Assembly: GCA_035772405.1 (NCBI GenBank)
Contig: JAYKKM010000196.1
Location: forward strand, 1,037,501-1,101,500
Length of the DNA stretch: 64,000 nucleotides
Origin: Chrysogorgia sp. JL179-B06
Taxonomy: Eukaryota; Cnidaria; Anthozoa; Scleralcyonacea; Chrysogorgiidae
Direction of reading: 5' to 3'
In this document: one piece after another, positions 43,001-58,000 of the stretch
Position numbering within the stretch: the stretch's first letter is position 1
How the letters are laid out: each line of letters begins with the position of its first letter
Program-made: the position numbers and the translations under genes
The notes under the pieces: model-generated
Databases searched by the model: none
The model's input: only the letters and a program-made list of their open reading frames with translations
What the model was told of the DNA's origin: nothing

Positions 43001-46000
43001 AGAATAAATTGTCGACGTTGTAAAGCGCATTTGATCATATACACATGCTAATTTGCGCTATATAAATACATGTAGTAAACATTATTATTAGGTTGAAGAT
43101 AGCATCATAATATAAATATATCCAAGAGGGTACAAAGATATGACCTAAGTGGCTTCTAAGAGTCCTAAGGGGCTTTAGAGACCTAAGAGGCTTTAAGGGG
43201 TGTTGGTGGCACAGTAGGTAGCACACGTGTCTTTCACCTCTGCAACACGGGTCCGAGTGCAGTTATCAAATTAAAGATTTTGCCTTGGCCGCAAGTGAGA
43301 AGAATGCTCCCAGTTTCACTCTACCAAACACAGCAGGTTTTCTCTGGGTACTCCAGTTTCCCCCTGTAATAACAGTGGACCAATGAGGGTGGCTCTTACT
43401 GGACCTCTAGGGAGAACAGAGCAGTATCTGAGTGGGATACCAGGTTTCTGAATCTGGTATCCACCCTTGGAATCTAGTATCCCATATTATATATAAGTTA
43501 TAACTGTTGTGGAAATAGGTACAGTAATCTAATAGCATTTGACAAATGCCGATTATTGGTAACTAAGACTAATAACCTGCTATTTCTTGTGGTGTGTCAA
43601 CCAGATTTTGTGTCACATATTTTAGCATTTTATGCATTTAACACAAGGTTTAAAAACATGAGGTTTCATTTACACGACAAAGAGTTTCTCACAATCTTGT
43701 ACTCTGAAGGCAGTAGCGTCACCAGACCTGGAGAAGTGGGGAGTACAAAATGATGACATCATCACAGACATCATCACAGACATCGCTACAACTTGGTGAA
43801 ATGGCTTGGAAACCAGGCAGAATAGCTTGGTTGCCAGCAGAAGTGCTCCACCTAATTTAATGTTTGTTTCTGGTAGTGCTAACCCTAAAACAAACTTTAA
43901 TCCCAAACATGCCCGAAAACCTAACCCGAAGTATTATGTGGACCTAACAGTATAACACCCATATACCACTGAACCCAGGGTCGTTCTTCTTTCTCTTTTT
44001 CAGACACCATTTTTGCACTGAAAAATACATGGATTACTGTACATTGTGTCCAAAAGTTTGTTATTTTGTCAAATTAGCCATCTAAATATTAGGCAGATTT
44101 CTCCAATTTTTTGTATAAATGGGTGGATGCAGAAATGAAATTCTGCAACTCAAAGAGGACAAATCCCTAGTACCATAAAAGTTCGAATTAAATATTTTAA
44201 ATATTTCATATGGTTCTATATAGGCATATAGGCGCTTAGTAATCCAGTGAAAACCTTAACGTTTCTGCTCGTTTGCAGCTACGTTTCTATATGTCTAAGG
44301 TTTGCAGCAGTAGCTACATCTCTCTTAGACGAAAGGGCAGAGCCTCAGGGTTGAGAGCGGTCAGCCTCTCATCGCGTTTGTCGCAGGACAGTTCCTAGGT
44401 CTTTCGAGATGCGACTTGCCGGCGCGCAACCTCACTGCTCGAACCACGTCATCCTTTCCCGGAAATAACTGCTTCACGATTCTGAGCGGCCATTTAGCGC
44501 GATTTCGGTTGTCGGAACAGACAATGACGACATCCCCAATATACATCTTGGTTCCACCGATGCCTCTCTCTCAGAGCAATTAGATACTCGGTACACCAGC
44601 ATCTCCACAGAGCATCTTTACAAGATCGCAGGTACCTGGCCCATCTACGCAAGTTCTTAGCTCTTCCACAGTCCCAATTCTGGAATCCGGTTGGATCTCT
44701 GGAACAAGAAAGGTGCAGATGTTAAAATAGGCAACTTGAGATCGTCCTCCACGTAGTCTGACGGTCGGTTGTGTAGCTCTGTCTCCGCATTGAGGACAAT
44801 TTCGCACAGCTCCGCGTAGGTAAGTAATCCGGAACCCACCATCTTATAGAAAGCGCGTTTGAAATGCCAACTACTGTAGGTGTTCAAATTGTCCGCCTTA
44901 CCAAAGGCGCCCTACTCATATTAAACTGCCACGAGATTCCCTTGTCTGCGAGGTAGTCGTGAAGCTTGCCTTCTTAAGCATGGCCTTCTTAAGCCGTCAT
45001 GAAGTCCCACACCTCCATGTAGGGGTTTCACGTACAGTATGTGCTCGCTTCACCAGCTGCGCGGCGAATTTCACTGGCATCCGGAAGGTATATATTGGGG
45101 TATTTCCCTTGAATTCGTCCGCGACATTCGAGAATTCCTTCAGCATTCTCTTGGAGATTCAGTCGCAACTGTTCGTCAACGTAATTCGGACACGTTTTAG
45201 CTCGTAGTTGGACTCTACGGATCCACCACTGGAGTCCCTCGATAGTTCTGAATAAATCTCGCCATCCACACGCACACTCTCAAGGTTCTTTTGAGATCGT
45301 GCTTATCGAGTAGAAGGTCGAACTCGTCCTAACGGCTGCTTAGTACTTCACGAATTGGTTTAGCGAACTCAGTGCTTTGGTACTGCTCGGTACCGTTACA
45401 GGGTTGGGTGCCCAGATTTTGCAATTCGACAACCATTCTAGTCCACTCCACCACAGCTTTGAATCTTCGACTGACCTACCGCGGCTTTCCAAGTCTGTGG
45501 GATTCTTGGCTGGTGCTGTCGAGCCAACAGTGGACCGCAGTGACAGGAAATCTCTCCAGTGCTCGGCGTACGTTGTCCACAATAGTGAGGAATAGTGAGG
45601 CCTCGTCTTGCCAACCTGGATTTTGCAGCCATCAGTCCTGGAAAGCAGTTTTCCCACTCGTGTGACAACTGTACGAAGCCTGACAGCATACCGAGAGCAT
45701 TTAAACACCGTGGAGCTCCACGCATTTGGCGATGCCACATGTCGTGGTTGTAGCAACAGCAGTCTACGCCGTGGTACACCATTCTTCCGGAATCATGATC
45801 CACGGTGTTTAAATGCTCTCGGTATGCTGTCAGGCTTCGTACAGTTGTCACACGAGTGGGCAAACTGCTTTCCCATTTTCCCCACTGCTTCACGAGCTCA
45901 TCAGTAAGGTAGCGTCCCACGCTCTTTTAAGCTCGCAAACGATCGCGATAAATGAGTTTGCCTTGGAGCGTCATGGGTGACACAAGTCTAAGAGAATCGT

Positions 46001-49000
46001 AAACCCCGGTCAACTTTGCCAAGATACCCCTCTTCGTCGGGTTGGCCTTCTCATCAGGGAAGACCACGCTCAAGGTATCTTGGGCTTTGTCCCGAGGAGT
46101 TTGCACTTACTCCCAGCGGCGGAACTCAGTTGCTGTTTGGCATACATGTACGAAGTGTCTCCGTCACTCTCGGTTTCAGGTCGAGGATCCGCGAATTCCA
46201 ACTCTGGCTCGTTCTTATCAAGGTCAGCGTAAGATTTCAGTGGCTTCCCTCTTCAAATATAGCGCTTCTGTAACGGTGATCAGATCGTCCACGTACAAGC
46301 TACGGGAGATCTCCGCTACCCAGTGGCGAAGCTGGTCCCAAATGGGAGGTCATGCTAACTAATAATCCGAGCGCCGAAGGCGCGAGGCTTTCTAGAGGGG
46401 TCCGGGGGCATGCACCCCCGGAAAATTTTAAAATATAGATTCCCGTAAATGGCATTTCCTGCATTCTGAGCGGTGATTTTTCAGCTTAAAGGTTTATAAA
46501 ATTTCATATTTTGGACCGTTTCTTTTTATATCAGAGCGCATCAGCATGCCTACGAACTAATGCACAGCAAAATCAGCCGTCGCACGCAGGCTAGCCCGCC
46601 CTCAGCCCTCCCAATGCATAACGCCTGACACGCAAATTTTAATGTAAACAGTAAACACGGCAATGCTATTTTTTCTAATATCTGTTCGATTGAAGGTCTT
46701 CGTGTGACAAAACGTTTATAAAAATCAACGGCAAGGTATACGAAACATATCTTTTACGAAATTATATCGCTTTAATGGACATAAAAGCATTGAATCACCG
46801 GGTAAACGTCGAATAGATCTTGAAGCCATGTCCTTTGATTTTAATTTAAAGACGATTATATTCATATTTTAAGTAGACGAAACGTACAGCGTTCGATTCG
46901 CCAGATTCAAGTGATCATTTCGATATAGAATTTATTTAAATCAGACAAAAACAACGCTTCATAATAATTAATATTACGGAGTCTCACGGATAAATGTCAA
47001 CACAGCATGATATTTTCCTGTCCTTCGCCCTTCGGGGCTGTCCATTCCGTCTTCATGATTGATCTCTCATCCGTGCTTCTGTCATCTAGTCATCTTGGAG
47101 AGAATCTTTGCAATGGTTTGCCGGTTTACAATTCTCGGTAAACATTTTCAACTGCGATTCATTGCCAATAAAACGAAAGAAAGACGAATGGCCAAGAACC
47201 GGCATAGGTCGCTGTGATATTTCGAACCGAAAACGGTTTTCTAAGCAGTTCACAAACAAGGACTGTTTGGACAGAATCAGAGCTCGTTGATGCCATGATA
47301 AATCAAGGATCTCCTTAAACAGACGCACTGTGCAGTCAGGCCATAGTTGGTAAGGCGGAAAGCTAATATTTTGGGCTATCAGGCTATGGTGTCTAAAATA
47401 GACAAACTGAGCATGCGTCAAGTGCCGTCAACCAATCATATTTCGAGAATAAGCATGACTGTTCATATAGCTGGTCGAGCATGACTTGGGCCGGGGCCAG
47501 GCTGAACAAAAGAGCCTGGGAATGAAGACGGCGGTTTTAGACGCCCGATCAATCAGGGACGGATAAGGCGTAATATGCGTGAACTATTATTGCTTGTTCT
47601 CTTCGAAATGCACACGACTTCAAAGTTCTAAGGAGAGATTTCAAATAAAGTAAATAAAAGCAAACAAAACTATATATTTTCAGGAAATGTTTAGTCATGC
47701 TGAGCATGACTAGCATGACCGCTAGCTTCGCCACTGCCGCTACCCTCTCCGGGAGTATTGCGCTCCAACCCGCCAAGTGTTGCTCAATCACACCCTCCAG
47801 CAGAATGGGGGAAGGACCGAGACCGAACAACGCCCGCGTAAATCGGAGAGTTTCTACTTCGTTCGAGTTAATGGTGCGCAACCAGTGGAAACGTAATGCG
47901 TCGCGATCGCCTTCCCTGATGCGCATCTGCAAAAACGCCTTTCTCAGATCTCCTGCAAGGGCAACAGCGTGAAACCATCCACGAACAAGCACATCCCAGA
48001 GCTTGTTTTGAAGCGGCGCACCAGCGTCGAGACAGTCGTTAAATGACGGAACTCCCTCCCCGGCTCGAGCGGAGCAGTCGTAGACCACACGCAACTTTGT
48101 ACCCTCTTTAACAACAGCACGGCGAGGCATGTAGAATTCCCGACCGACGACTTCATTTGGGGCTCGTTCGACAATGCCTTGTTCCAATTAGTGTTATCGG
48201 GTGACGGCATCGTATTCCTTCAGTTTTCCGGCTCTGCGTAACTTTTGCACTTGGGCATGGAGGCGATGAAGACTGGCGGTACGGTTGTTGGGCAGTGGTA
48301 TCATTTTAATGCGGTCTAATACCAGCCGTCGTTAGCGTTTCGCGTTAACTGCTCACGAAACTCCTGGTAGACCACCCCCTGGTCGCCGGGGGTGAGTCTG
48401 GGAGGCCAACGACATCGAGAGCACACAGGCGTTCCGTACGTCTAATTTTCCGTACGTATAATTAACGGCAAGAAAACCAGAGGTGAGATCGGATTGCACT
48501 CCAGGGCCCACGAGGGCCCACTCAAAGCGAGTAAATTCAGCGCCGGGTTCACCTTGTCGCTCAACACGTTGTAAAACCATGCGTAGAACATCTCTACAAC
48601 TCCCTGATGGTCATGGGCCTAATACTTTGACTTATTATTATTATTATTATTATTACCCAATTTCTAATCGTGTTCATTAATTTTTCTAGCACCACAGCTG
48701 GTCCATGGAGGAAATATAGACTTTTTGGTCTTTGACTATTTGTCAGAAATAACTATGTCTTTACTGGCACTTGCTCAGCGAAAGTCACCAGTATGTGTTT
48801 AATGCTGTCATAATTTTGTAGTACAGTAAGAGTAATACTAAAGTAAAACAGTTAGGTTATTTCAGTCAGTATATAGAGTTAATAATATATGGACCTTAAG
48901 CAACGATGATGGCCTTTAGATAAGATTTAGATAAGATATGTGTCGGCATTTGGAATACGTAGACAGTTGGTAGCATCTTTGATGGTCGGTAGCATCTTGG

Positions 49001-52000
49001 GACTTTTTTACGCGCGACTATTTTTTTGATAATATTCTAAACCAAACCGTAAAACTAACCTTAACCCTATAACCCTATTAAAAAGAAAAAAAGTAAAGTA
49101 AAACTTAAAAAAAATGGAAAAATCATACTCACCCAACACTCGAACCCGGCCGACCTCACAAGTAAAAAGTCAATGGACACAGACCACTTAGCTATGCAAG
49201 CGAACTTGAAATATTCGGTTGATAATCAATATCTATGTCATTCCATTGCAGTAAGTGAACCATATACATAATAAAAAGATGCTGCCGACCGTCTACGGAT
49301 TCCAAATTAGCGTCGGCTCCAAATGGTGGTCCTAAGTGAAGAGATTGCTTAGCACCTCACAATGTTGACTAACATCTCTCAATGTTGAGTAGCAACAGCA
49401 TCTATTCTCTCAATGTAGCATCCCCCCAACGTTGTGTGGCATCTCACAATGTTGCATAAAGCATCTCACAATGTTACGTAAAGCATCTCACAATGTTGTG
49501 TAAAGCATCTCACAATGTTACGTAAAGCATCTCACAATGTTGTGTAAAGCATCCCACAATGTCGCGTAAAGCATCTCACAATGTTGTGTAAAGCATCTCA
49601 CAATGTTGCGTAAAGCATATCACAATGTTGCGTAAAGCATCTCACAATGTTGCGTAAAGCATCTCACAATGTTGCGTAAAGCATCTCACAATGTTGCGTA
49701 AAGCATCTCACATCTCACAATGTTGCGTAAAGCATCTCACAATGTTGCGTAAAACATCTCACAATGTTGTGTAAAGCATCTCACAATGTTGTGTGGCATC
49801 TCACAATGTTGCGTAAAGCATCTCACAATGTTGTGTAAAGCATCTCACAATGTTGTGAGGCATCTCACAATGTTGCGTAAAGCATCTCACAATGTTGCGT
49901 AAAACATCTCACAATGTTGTGTAAAGCATCTCACAATGTTGCGTGAAGCATCTCACAATGTTGCGTAAAACATCTCACAATGTTGTGTAAAGCATCTCAC
50001 AATGTTGTGTGGCATCTCACAATGTTGTGTAAAGCATCTCACAATGTTGTGAGGCATCTCACAATGTTGCGTAACGCATCTCACAATGTTGCGTAAAGCA
50101 TCTCACAATGTTGTGAGGCATCTCACAATGTTGCATAAAGCATCTCACAATGTTGTGTAAAGCATCTCACAATGTTGCGTACAGCATCTCACAATGTTGC
50201 GTAAAACATCTCACAATGTTGTGTAAAGGCAAAGCATCTCACAATGTTGTGTGGCATCTTACAATGTTGCGTAAAGCATCTCATAATGTTGCGTAAAGCA
50301 TCTCATTATGTTGCGTAAAGCATGTCACAATGTTGCGTAAAGCATGTCACAATGTTGCGTAAAGCATGTCACAATGTTGCGTAAAGCATGTCACAATGTT
50401 GCGTAGCATCTCACAATGTTGTGTGGCATCTCACAATGTTGTACGGCATCTCACAATGTTGCGTACAGCATCTCACTATTAATATTGTGTGGCATCTCAC
50501 AATGCTGTGTGGTATCTTTCAATGTTGCATAGCAGCATACCGTCTGATATTGAATTGTCAAGTGAGCTTACTGACTATATTTTTTCAGAAGGAGTGGTTG
50601 AAGAAAATCTGAATAGCATACTAACGAATGAAAACACGTATTCTGCCCCTTATCCAGCGTAGACGCTTTCAACACTTCTTTACTTGAGCATCTCTTGTTT
50701 ATGTAGTTTTATGCCTGTCAATTGACTAGTGTCAATTGAACCGTAAACTGTTGCGTTTACGGTTATGTAGTTTAAGGTATACTGTGATCTCATTTTCAAA
50801 ACATAGAAGAATCTAATCTATAATAAAATATTCTAATTTAATTCTAGTTTAATGTTCTAGTTTAATGTTCTAGTTTAATGTTCTAGTTTAATTGTAGTTT
50901 AATGTTCTAGTTTAATTCTAGTTTAATATTCTAGTTTAATATTCTAGTTTAATTCTAGTTTAATATTATAATTTAATTCTAGTTTAATAATCTAATTTAA
51001 TTCTAGTTTAATATTCTAGTTTAATATTCTAGTTTAATTCTAGTTTAATGTTCTAGTTTAATTCTAGTATAATATTCTAATTTAATTCTAGTTTAATGTT
51101 CTAGTTTAATATTCTAATTTAATTCTAGTTTAATTTTCTAGTTTAATTTTCTTGTTTAATTGTAGTTTAATGTTCTAGTTTAATTCTAGTTTAATATTCT
51201 TAATGTTCTAGTTTAATTCTAGTTTAATATTCTTAATGTTCTAGTTTAATTCTAGTTTAATGTTCTAGTTTAATTGTAGTTTAATATTCTAGTTTAATAT
51301 TCTAGTTTAGTTCTAGTTTAATATTCTAATTTAATTCTAGTTTAATTCTAGTTTAATTTTAGTTTAATATTCTTAATGTTCTAGTTTAATTCTAGTTTAA
51401 TATTCTAGTTTAATTCTAATTTAATATTCTAATTTAATTCTAGTTTAATTTTTCTAGTTTAATTTTCTTGTTTAATTGTAGTTTAATGTTCTAGTTTAAT
51501 TCTAGTTTAATATTCTTAATGTTCTAGTTTAATTCTAGTTTAATATTCTTAATGTTCTAGTTTAATTCTAGTTTAATGTTCTAGTTTAATTGTAGTTTAA
51601 TATTCTAGTTTAATATTCTAGTTTAGTTCTAGTTTAATATTCTAATTTAATTCTAGTTTAATTCTTGTTTAAATTCTAGTTTAATATTCTTAATGTTCTA
51701 GTTTAATTCTAGTTTAATATTCTAGTTTAATTCTAATTTAATATTCTAATTTAATTCTATATTAATGTTCTAGTTTAATTCTAGTTTAATATCCTTAATG
51801 TTCTAGTTTAATTCTAGTTTAATGTTCTAGTTTAATTCTAATTTAATATTCTAATTTAATTATAGTTTAATGTTCTAGTTTAATTCTAGTTTAATATTCT
51901 AATTTAATTATAGTTTAATGTTCTAGTTTAATTCTAGTTTAATGTTCTAGTTTAATTCTAGTTTAATTTTCTTGTTTAATTGTAGTTTAATGTTCTAGTT

Positions 52001-55000
52001 TAATGTTCTAGTTTAATTCTAGTTTAATATTCTAATTTAATTATAGTTTAATGTTCTAGTTTAATTCTAATTTAATATTCTAATTTAATTATAGTTTAAT
52101 GTTCTAGTTTAATTCTAGTTTAATATTCTAATTTAATTCTAGTTTAATGTTCTAGTTTAATTATAGTTTAATATCCTTAATGTTCTAGTTTAATTCTAGT
52201 TTAATGTTCTGGTTTAATTCTAATTTAATATTCTAATTTAATTATAATTTAATGTTCTAGTTTAATTCTAGTTTAATATTCTAATTTAATTCTAGTTTAA
52301 TGTTCTAGTTTAATTCTAGTTTAATATCCTTAATGTCCTAGTTTAATTCTAGTTTAATGTTCTAGTTTAATTCTAATTTAATATTCTAATTTAATTCTAG
52401 TTTAATGTTCTAGTTTAATTCTAGTTTAATATTCTAATTTAATTCTAGTTTAATGTTCTAGTTTAATTCTAGTTTAATATCCTTAATGTTCTAGTTTAAT
52501 TCTAGTTTAATGTTCTAGTTTAATTCTAATTTAATATTCTAATTTAATTCTAGTTTAATGTTCTAGTTTAATTCTAGTTTAATATTCTAATTTAATTCTA
52601 GTTTAATGTTCTAGTTTAATTCTAGTTTAATGTTCTAATTTAATTCTAGTTTAATGTTCTAGTTTAATTCTAGTTTAATTTTCTTGTTTAATTCTAGTTT
52701 AATGTTCTAGTTTAATTCTAGTTTAATATTCTAATTTAATTATAGTTTAATGTTCTAGTTTAATTCTAATTTAATATTCTAATTTAATTATAGTTTAATG
52801 TTCTAGTTTAATTCTAGTTTAATATTCTAATTTAATTCTAGTTTAATGTTCTAGTTTAATTCTAGTTTAATATTCTAATTTAATTCTAGTTTAATCACTT
52901 AATGTTCTAGTTTAATTCTAGTTTAATATCCTTAATGTTCTAGTTTAATTCTAGTTTAATGTTCTAGTTTAATTCTAATTTAATATTCTAATTTAATTCT
53001 AGTTTAATGTTCTAGTTTAATTCTAGTTTAATATTCTAATTTAATTCTAGTTTAATGTTTCTAGTTTAATTCTAGTTTAATGTTCTAATTTAATTCTAGT
53101 TTAATGTTCTAGTTTAATTCTAGTTTAATTTTCTTGTTTAATTGTAGTTTAATGTTCTAGTTTAATTCTAGTTTAATATTCTAATTTAATTCTAGTTTAA
53201 TGTTCTAGTTTAATTCTAATTTAATATTCTAATTTAATTCTAGTTTAATGTTCTAGTTTAATTCTAGTTTAATGTTCTAGTTTAATTCTAGTTTAATGTT
53301 CTAGTTTAATTCTAGTTTAATGTTCTAGTTTAATTCTAGTTTAATATTCTTAATGTTCTAGTTTAATGTTCTAGTTTAATTCTAGTTTAATATTCTAATT
53401 TAATTCTAGTTTAATGTTCTAGTTTAATTCTAGTTTAATGTTCTAGTTTAATTCTAGTTTAATGTTCTAGTTTAATTCTAGTTTAATATTCTAATTTAAT
53501 TCTAGTTTAATGTTCTAGTTTAATTCTAGTTTAATATTCTTAATGTTCTAGTTTAATGTTCTAGTTTAATTCTAGTTTAATATTCTAATTTAATTCTAGT
53601 TTAATGTTCTAGTTTAATTCTAGTTTAATGTTCTAGTTTAATTCTAGTTTAATGTTCTAGTTTAATTCTAGTTTAATGTTCTAGTTTAATTCTAGTTTAA
53701 TATTCTAATTTAATTCTAGTTTAATGTTCTAGTTTAATTCTAGTTTAATATTCTTAATGTTCTAGTTTAATGTTCTAGTTTAATTCTAGTTTAATATTCT
53801 AATTTAATTCTAGTTTAATGTTCTAGTTTAATTCTAGTTTAATATTCTTAATGTTCTAGTTTAATTCTAGTTTAATGTTCTAGTTTAATTGTAGTTTAAT
53901 ATTCTAGTTTAATGTTCTAGTTTAATGTTCTAGTTTAATTCTAGTTTAATGTTCTAGTTTAATTCTAGTTTAATTTTCTAGTTTAATTTTCTAGTTTAAT
54001 TCTAGTTTAATATTCTAATTTAAATCTAGTTTAAATTTATAATTTAATCTATTTTGTTGTTTCTCCTCAACCGTCCGTTGACATTTTTTATATAATATTA
54101 TATTGTATATAGTATGTATTAACTTATTAGCAATTACTTTGCTGGGGTACCTGTTGTAAATTTGCCCCATTGTACATTTGTTTTATACTTTTTTATCATT
54201 GTACAATGAAAGCCACTCTTCCGAGTATTTCATATTACATCTCAAACAAATCAGTATTTTAAGAGAAAATCCAGGTGAAAAGTTGGCTTAATTTATGTAA
54301 TTTCTTCCTCTGATAAAAAAAACCACCGTCTCGGTGCTGATTTCCTTTGTTTTCGGCTCATAATTAGTTGAGATAGTTTATTTCTACATATAGCTATTTC
54401 TTTTGATTAGTGGAAAGGTAAAGTTAATAGGAAAACTAAATGGTAATATGCAGTTAACATTTACGTTTCTTCAACTTTCTTTGCAGCAACTTGGTTATGC
54501 ACCAGATTTTGTTCATTTTGTTATGGCACCATTACTAAAAGATATAAAAAGAAAAGGTATGTAGCGTAGCCAATCAGATTGCAGTATTTGCATTAACTAC
54601 TAGTAAGTTTTACTAATGATAATTAGTGAAAAATCCTGTATCTTTAAGATTATCATTTGAATCACATGAGACTTTATACGTGTAGTAGCATAGAACGCAT
54701 ACACGCGTATGCATAGTTGCAAGTGACTCCGTTACATAATCCCAAATACAGAATACAGTATACAGACTGCTTGCAAAATACGTCATTATTCATTATGATC
54801 ATGCATCTAATCAAAATGAAACAAATCTCAAGAACGAAGTCAGATATGGAGAGTTATAAATGGTACAGTAAGTTCTTTTATTATATGGCTTGGCTCGTTA
54901 GCGGTCTTAATGCAGCTTTTCCGCAATCTGATTGGTTCCTGAGTGGTCTTTACAAACCGGTAAAAACCGGTCATTACGCAACCGCTGAAAAGATTTAAAA

Positions 55001-58000
55001 AATTACGAAAAAATTGAGGAAATATGAGAAATTTAAAAGAGCCATATAATAAAAACCTTACTAACCTTGTTTGGTCGGTCTTTTTTCTCCTGCATTTGGT
55101 CTTTTCGCACAGACCTCTATCTTGTATTAAAAGAACGCGTGCAGAATAATTTTGCCGTAACGACCTCCCACTCGATCAATAAGTGTTTAATAATTTCAAG
55201 AACTTTTTCAAAAGAGTGTAATGTTTATCTCCAACATAGACACTTGCTTCAATGTCGTCCACAAAATAATTGCTACACGTCAAGGTTGGCAAAGAATCAT
55301 ATTAATACATTTACTGTTATGATCTACAATGACCACCTTGACGGCGACGTCCTTTAAACAAAATAATTCTTCATATATAACAAAGAGAATGAATGATTTT
55401 TAGTTCTATAGGCGCGTTCACATATAGCGGACCCCGATTGATATCGGACTAACCGTTTGCGTTCACTAACTTTGGACTTCCGGCAAAAATGCGGTATGAT
55501 GGGTCAGCAGTATATTAAACAAAATAAACAAAGAAACTATGGCGACAGACCAGTTTGAGTTGTTTTTAATTTGTTTTCTTTTATAATTTCTTTTGGAGGA
55601 GACTTTTTGAGAATCTTAATGTTTCAGGACCTCTCTGAAAATCACTAATGTGAGAGAGTTTCCTGGCAATAAATATTATTATTATTATCTTTGCTTCAGG
55701 TGCGTATTTTTCGTAGTACAGCGTTTACTGTCTTGCAAATACCCTGCTTTTTGCATTTCCTCTGCCATGTTATTAGACACTGCATTATTACATATGCCTT
55801 GGTCGTCTAGTTCCCGCTACACCTTTTTATTTCCCCAAATATTTATAAGAAACAATGTCTCTTCGTCAGTTCAGGCTGAAGAGCTTCGCGAAACCGTAAT
55901 GGGTGAGACTGAATTCATGGTTTACTGTAGAAATATTTTCGTGTTTGTTTTATTTTTAGTAGGTACTTCATCTTATGGGATATAGTGGATCTGTAGTTAG
56001 GATCAGGGTTAGGATTAGGTTTAGAGTTAGGTTTAGGGTTTGGATTTAGTTCAGTGTGGATCCACTATAGCAAAGTGAGTCAGTATTTCGTTCCTAAAAT
56101 TCCCCGCAGTTCACCACCTTTTTGCTTTGCTATATATCCAAAACACTGCCTACGCAGCACTCTACTTTCTTACTACTCTTGGATCCACTATATCCCGTAT
56201 GATGAAGTACTTATCTTTTTAGTTGCGTACACCGCTGGCGACTCGTACTGCGGACGACTACCTCACCATCGAAACCGGTCTATTTCCAGCCCAAAGCCAG
56301 TCCACTTTCGTATATATAATCGTCAGAATTTTGTCACTTAACCATGCAAATAACCACTAACCCCCAAACAACAAAGATCCTAACCCCCCGCCTAATATAA
56401 CGAGTTTTCCAACTCTAACCACCCGCATAACGAGTTTTCTAACCCTAACCCCCCGCCTAACGAGTTTTCTAACGGGGAGTCCTTCCCGTTTCAGGGCCTG
56501 CATTGCAGGCTATCTCAAGAGTAATCTGAACACTGCCCTCGTTCTGTATACCAGTGAATGCTATTGAAGGCCTTGAAGTTGAATTTTTCGCAACTGGTCA
56601 CGGTTGGGTCTCGAAAGTATATGATTCGACACTCGTAATTTATTAATTTTACTAACATAATTTTTCATTAATCAGTGAGTCAACGTTTAACTTTACTAAC
56701 TGGCCTTACTGATGCTGACCTTCTAGCAGTTGACCAACGGACAACTAGGCTAAAAGGGATGACTCAAATGACTTCCCATTTCAAGAACTAGTCTAATCCC
56801 AATCCTAATTACCTTAATCCTAACATTAAACGTAACCCTAACCATAGCTCATCCTAACCTAACCGAAAATAAAGACCAAACAAAAACAGAAAGGTCCTTT
56901 TGAGTCATCCGTTTTAGTCATTGACGTCTTACTGACGTCTGTGGTTTACCATGGGACGCAATTTTTAAAAGGAACATATGTAAATTAACCCTGAAGCGGC
57001 GGACATTTTGTAGTTAATTTCTGGTAATGCAAATATGAAAGTTCATACTATCGTCCGAAATGGTGGATAGTGCTAGGGTTTCCAATAGTGATCCAGGGTT
57101 TCCAATAGAATTTTCATCAGGAGGTGTTTGTCTTTGACGTTATTACAGGCAGCACAATGCGGCCATAACAATATATAAAACTAGTATTCTTTGAAAAATT
57201 CCTCAAAGTAGACGGTGGTGAATGGCGTACAGCCGGCGGCTTTCCGCCGGCTGCCGTGCAGGATTGCGGGATTATTGCACCGCATATATCTCACTGTAAC
57301 TATTTTATCTCCGCAACATGTCAGGTATTCGTGTTGTTAGTAATGCTGGTGGCATTAACCCTCAAGCTTGTGCCCAAGCCATTCATGAAATTGCCAAGAA
57401 AATTGGCGTAGAGGATCTCAAGATCGCTGTTATAACTGGTGATAATCTCAAAGAAAAGGTAACGTTCAAATTGCCATAAATTACTAAAATAGGTCACAAT
57501 GAACAGTTAGAAGCGTGAAGTTGATCGTCCAGGTTGTTGTCGGCCTCAGCGGTAATCGTTTAGAGTCGAGTGGGTGTTGCGTCATGCGTTAAACATCATG
57601 GGTCTATTGTTTGTTGGTGCGTGTGAACAGCAAAAACAGCAAATACGTTGCCCTATAGAGCAAATACATTTATATTTAATAATAATATTTATCCAGGTAA
57701 CCTACTCGCCAAAGGTGATTTTCAGTAGGGACCTGTGAATTGCCCTATAGTCACCAGGGGCGAAAGGTACTAAACATAAACCCCAAATCACCTTAATCCT
57801 AACCCCCCGCCAAACGTGTTGTCCTAACCCTAACCCCGATCAATTTGCAATAAACCTCACAGTCCTGTTAAAACGGTTTCTCTGTAAATTTATGTTCCGT
57901 TGTTTTGCCGCCGCCATCTTGATTTTCGAGTTACTTTATTTGACGACCAATTCTATTGTCTGTTTTCGGGATTTACCTACGGTGGACAATAGCCGGTTGT

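Noticed and set aside
49348..50528. CRISPR-like regular repeats
   Set aside because: Units are contiguous with no unique spacers, and the DNA is eukaryotic; it is a simple satellite.
54717..55357. Two open frames of about 95 codons in AtuA-like intron 3
   Set aside because: They overlap a dispersed non-coding repeat that recurs at 59157 with different frames.
56363..56475. Telomeric repeat
   Set aside because: The CCCTAACC motifs are irregular, embedded in about 30-bp units and foldback elements, and internal to a gene.
57318..57458. ATG at 57318 as the start of a new gene
   Set aside because: The ATGTCAG is the splice acceptor of exon 4; the upstream exons supply the conserved N-terminal motifs in phase.
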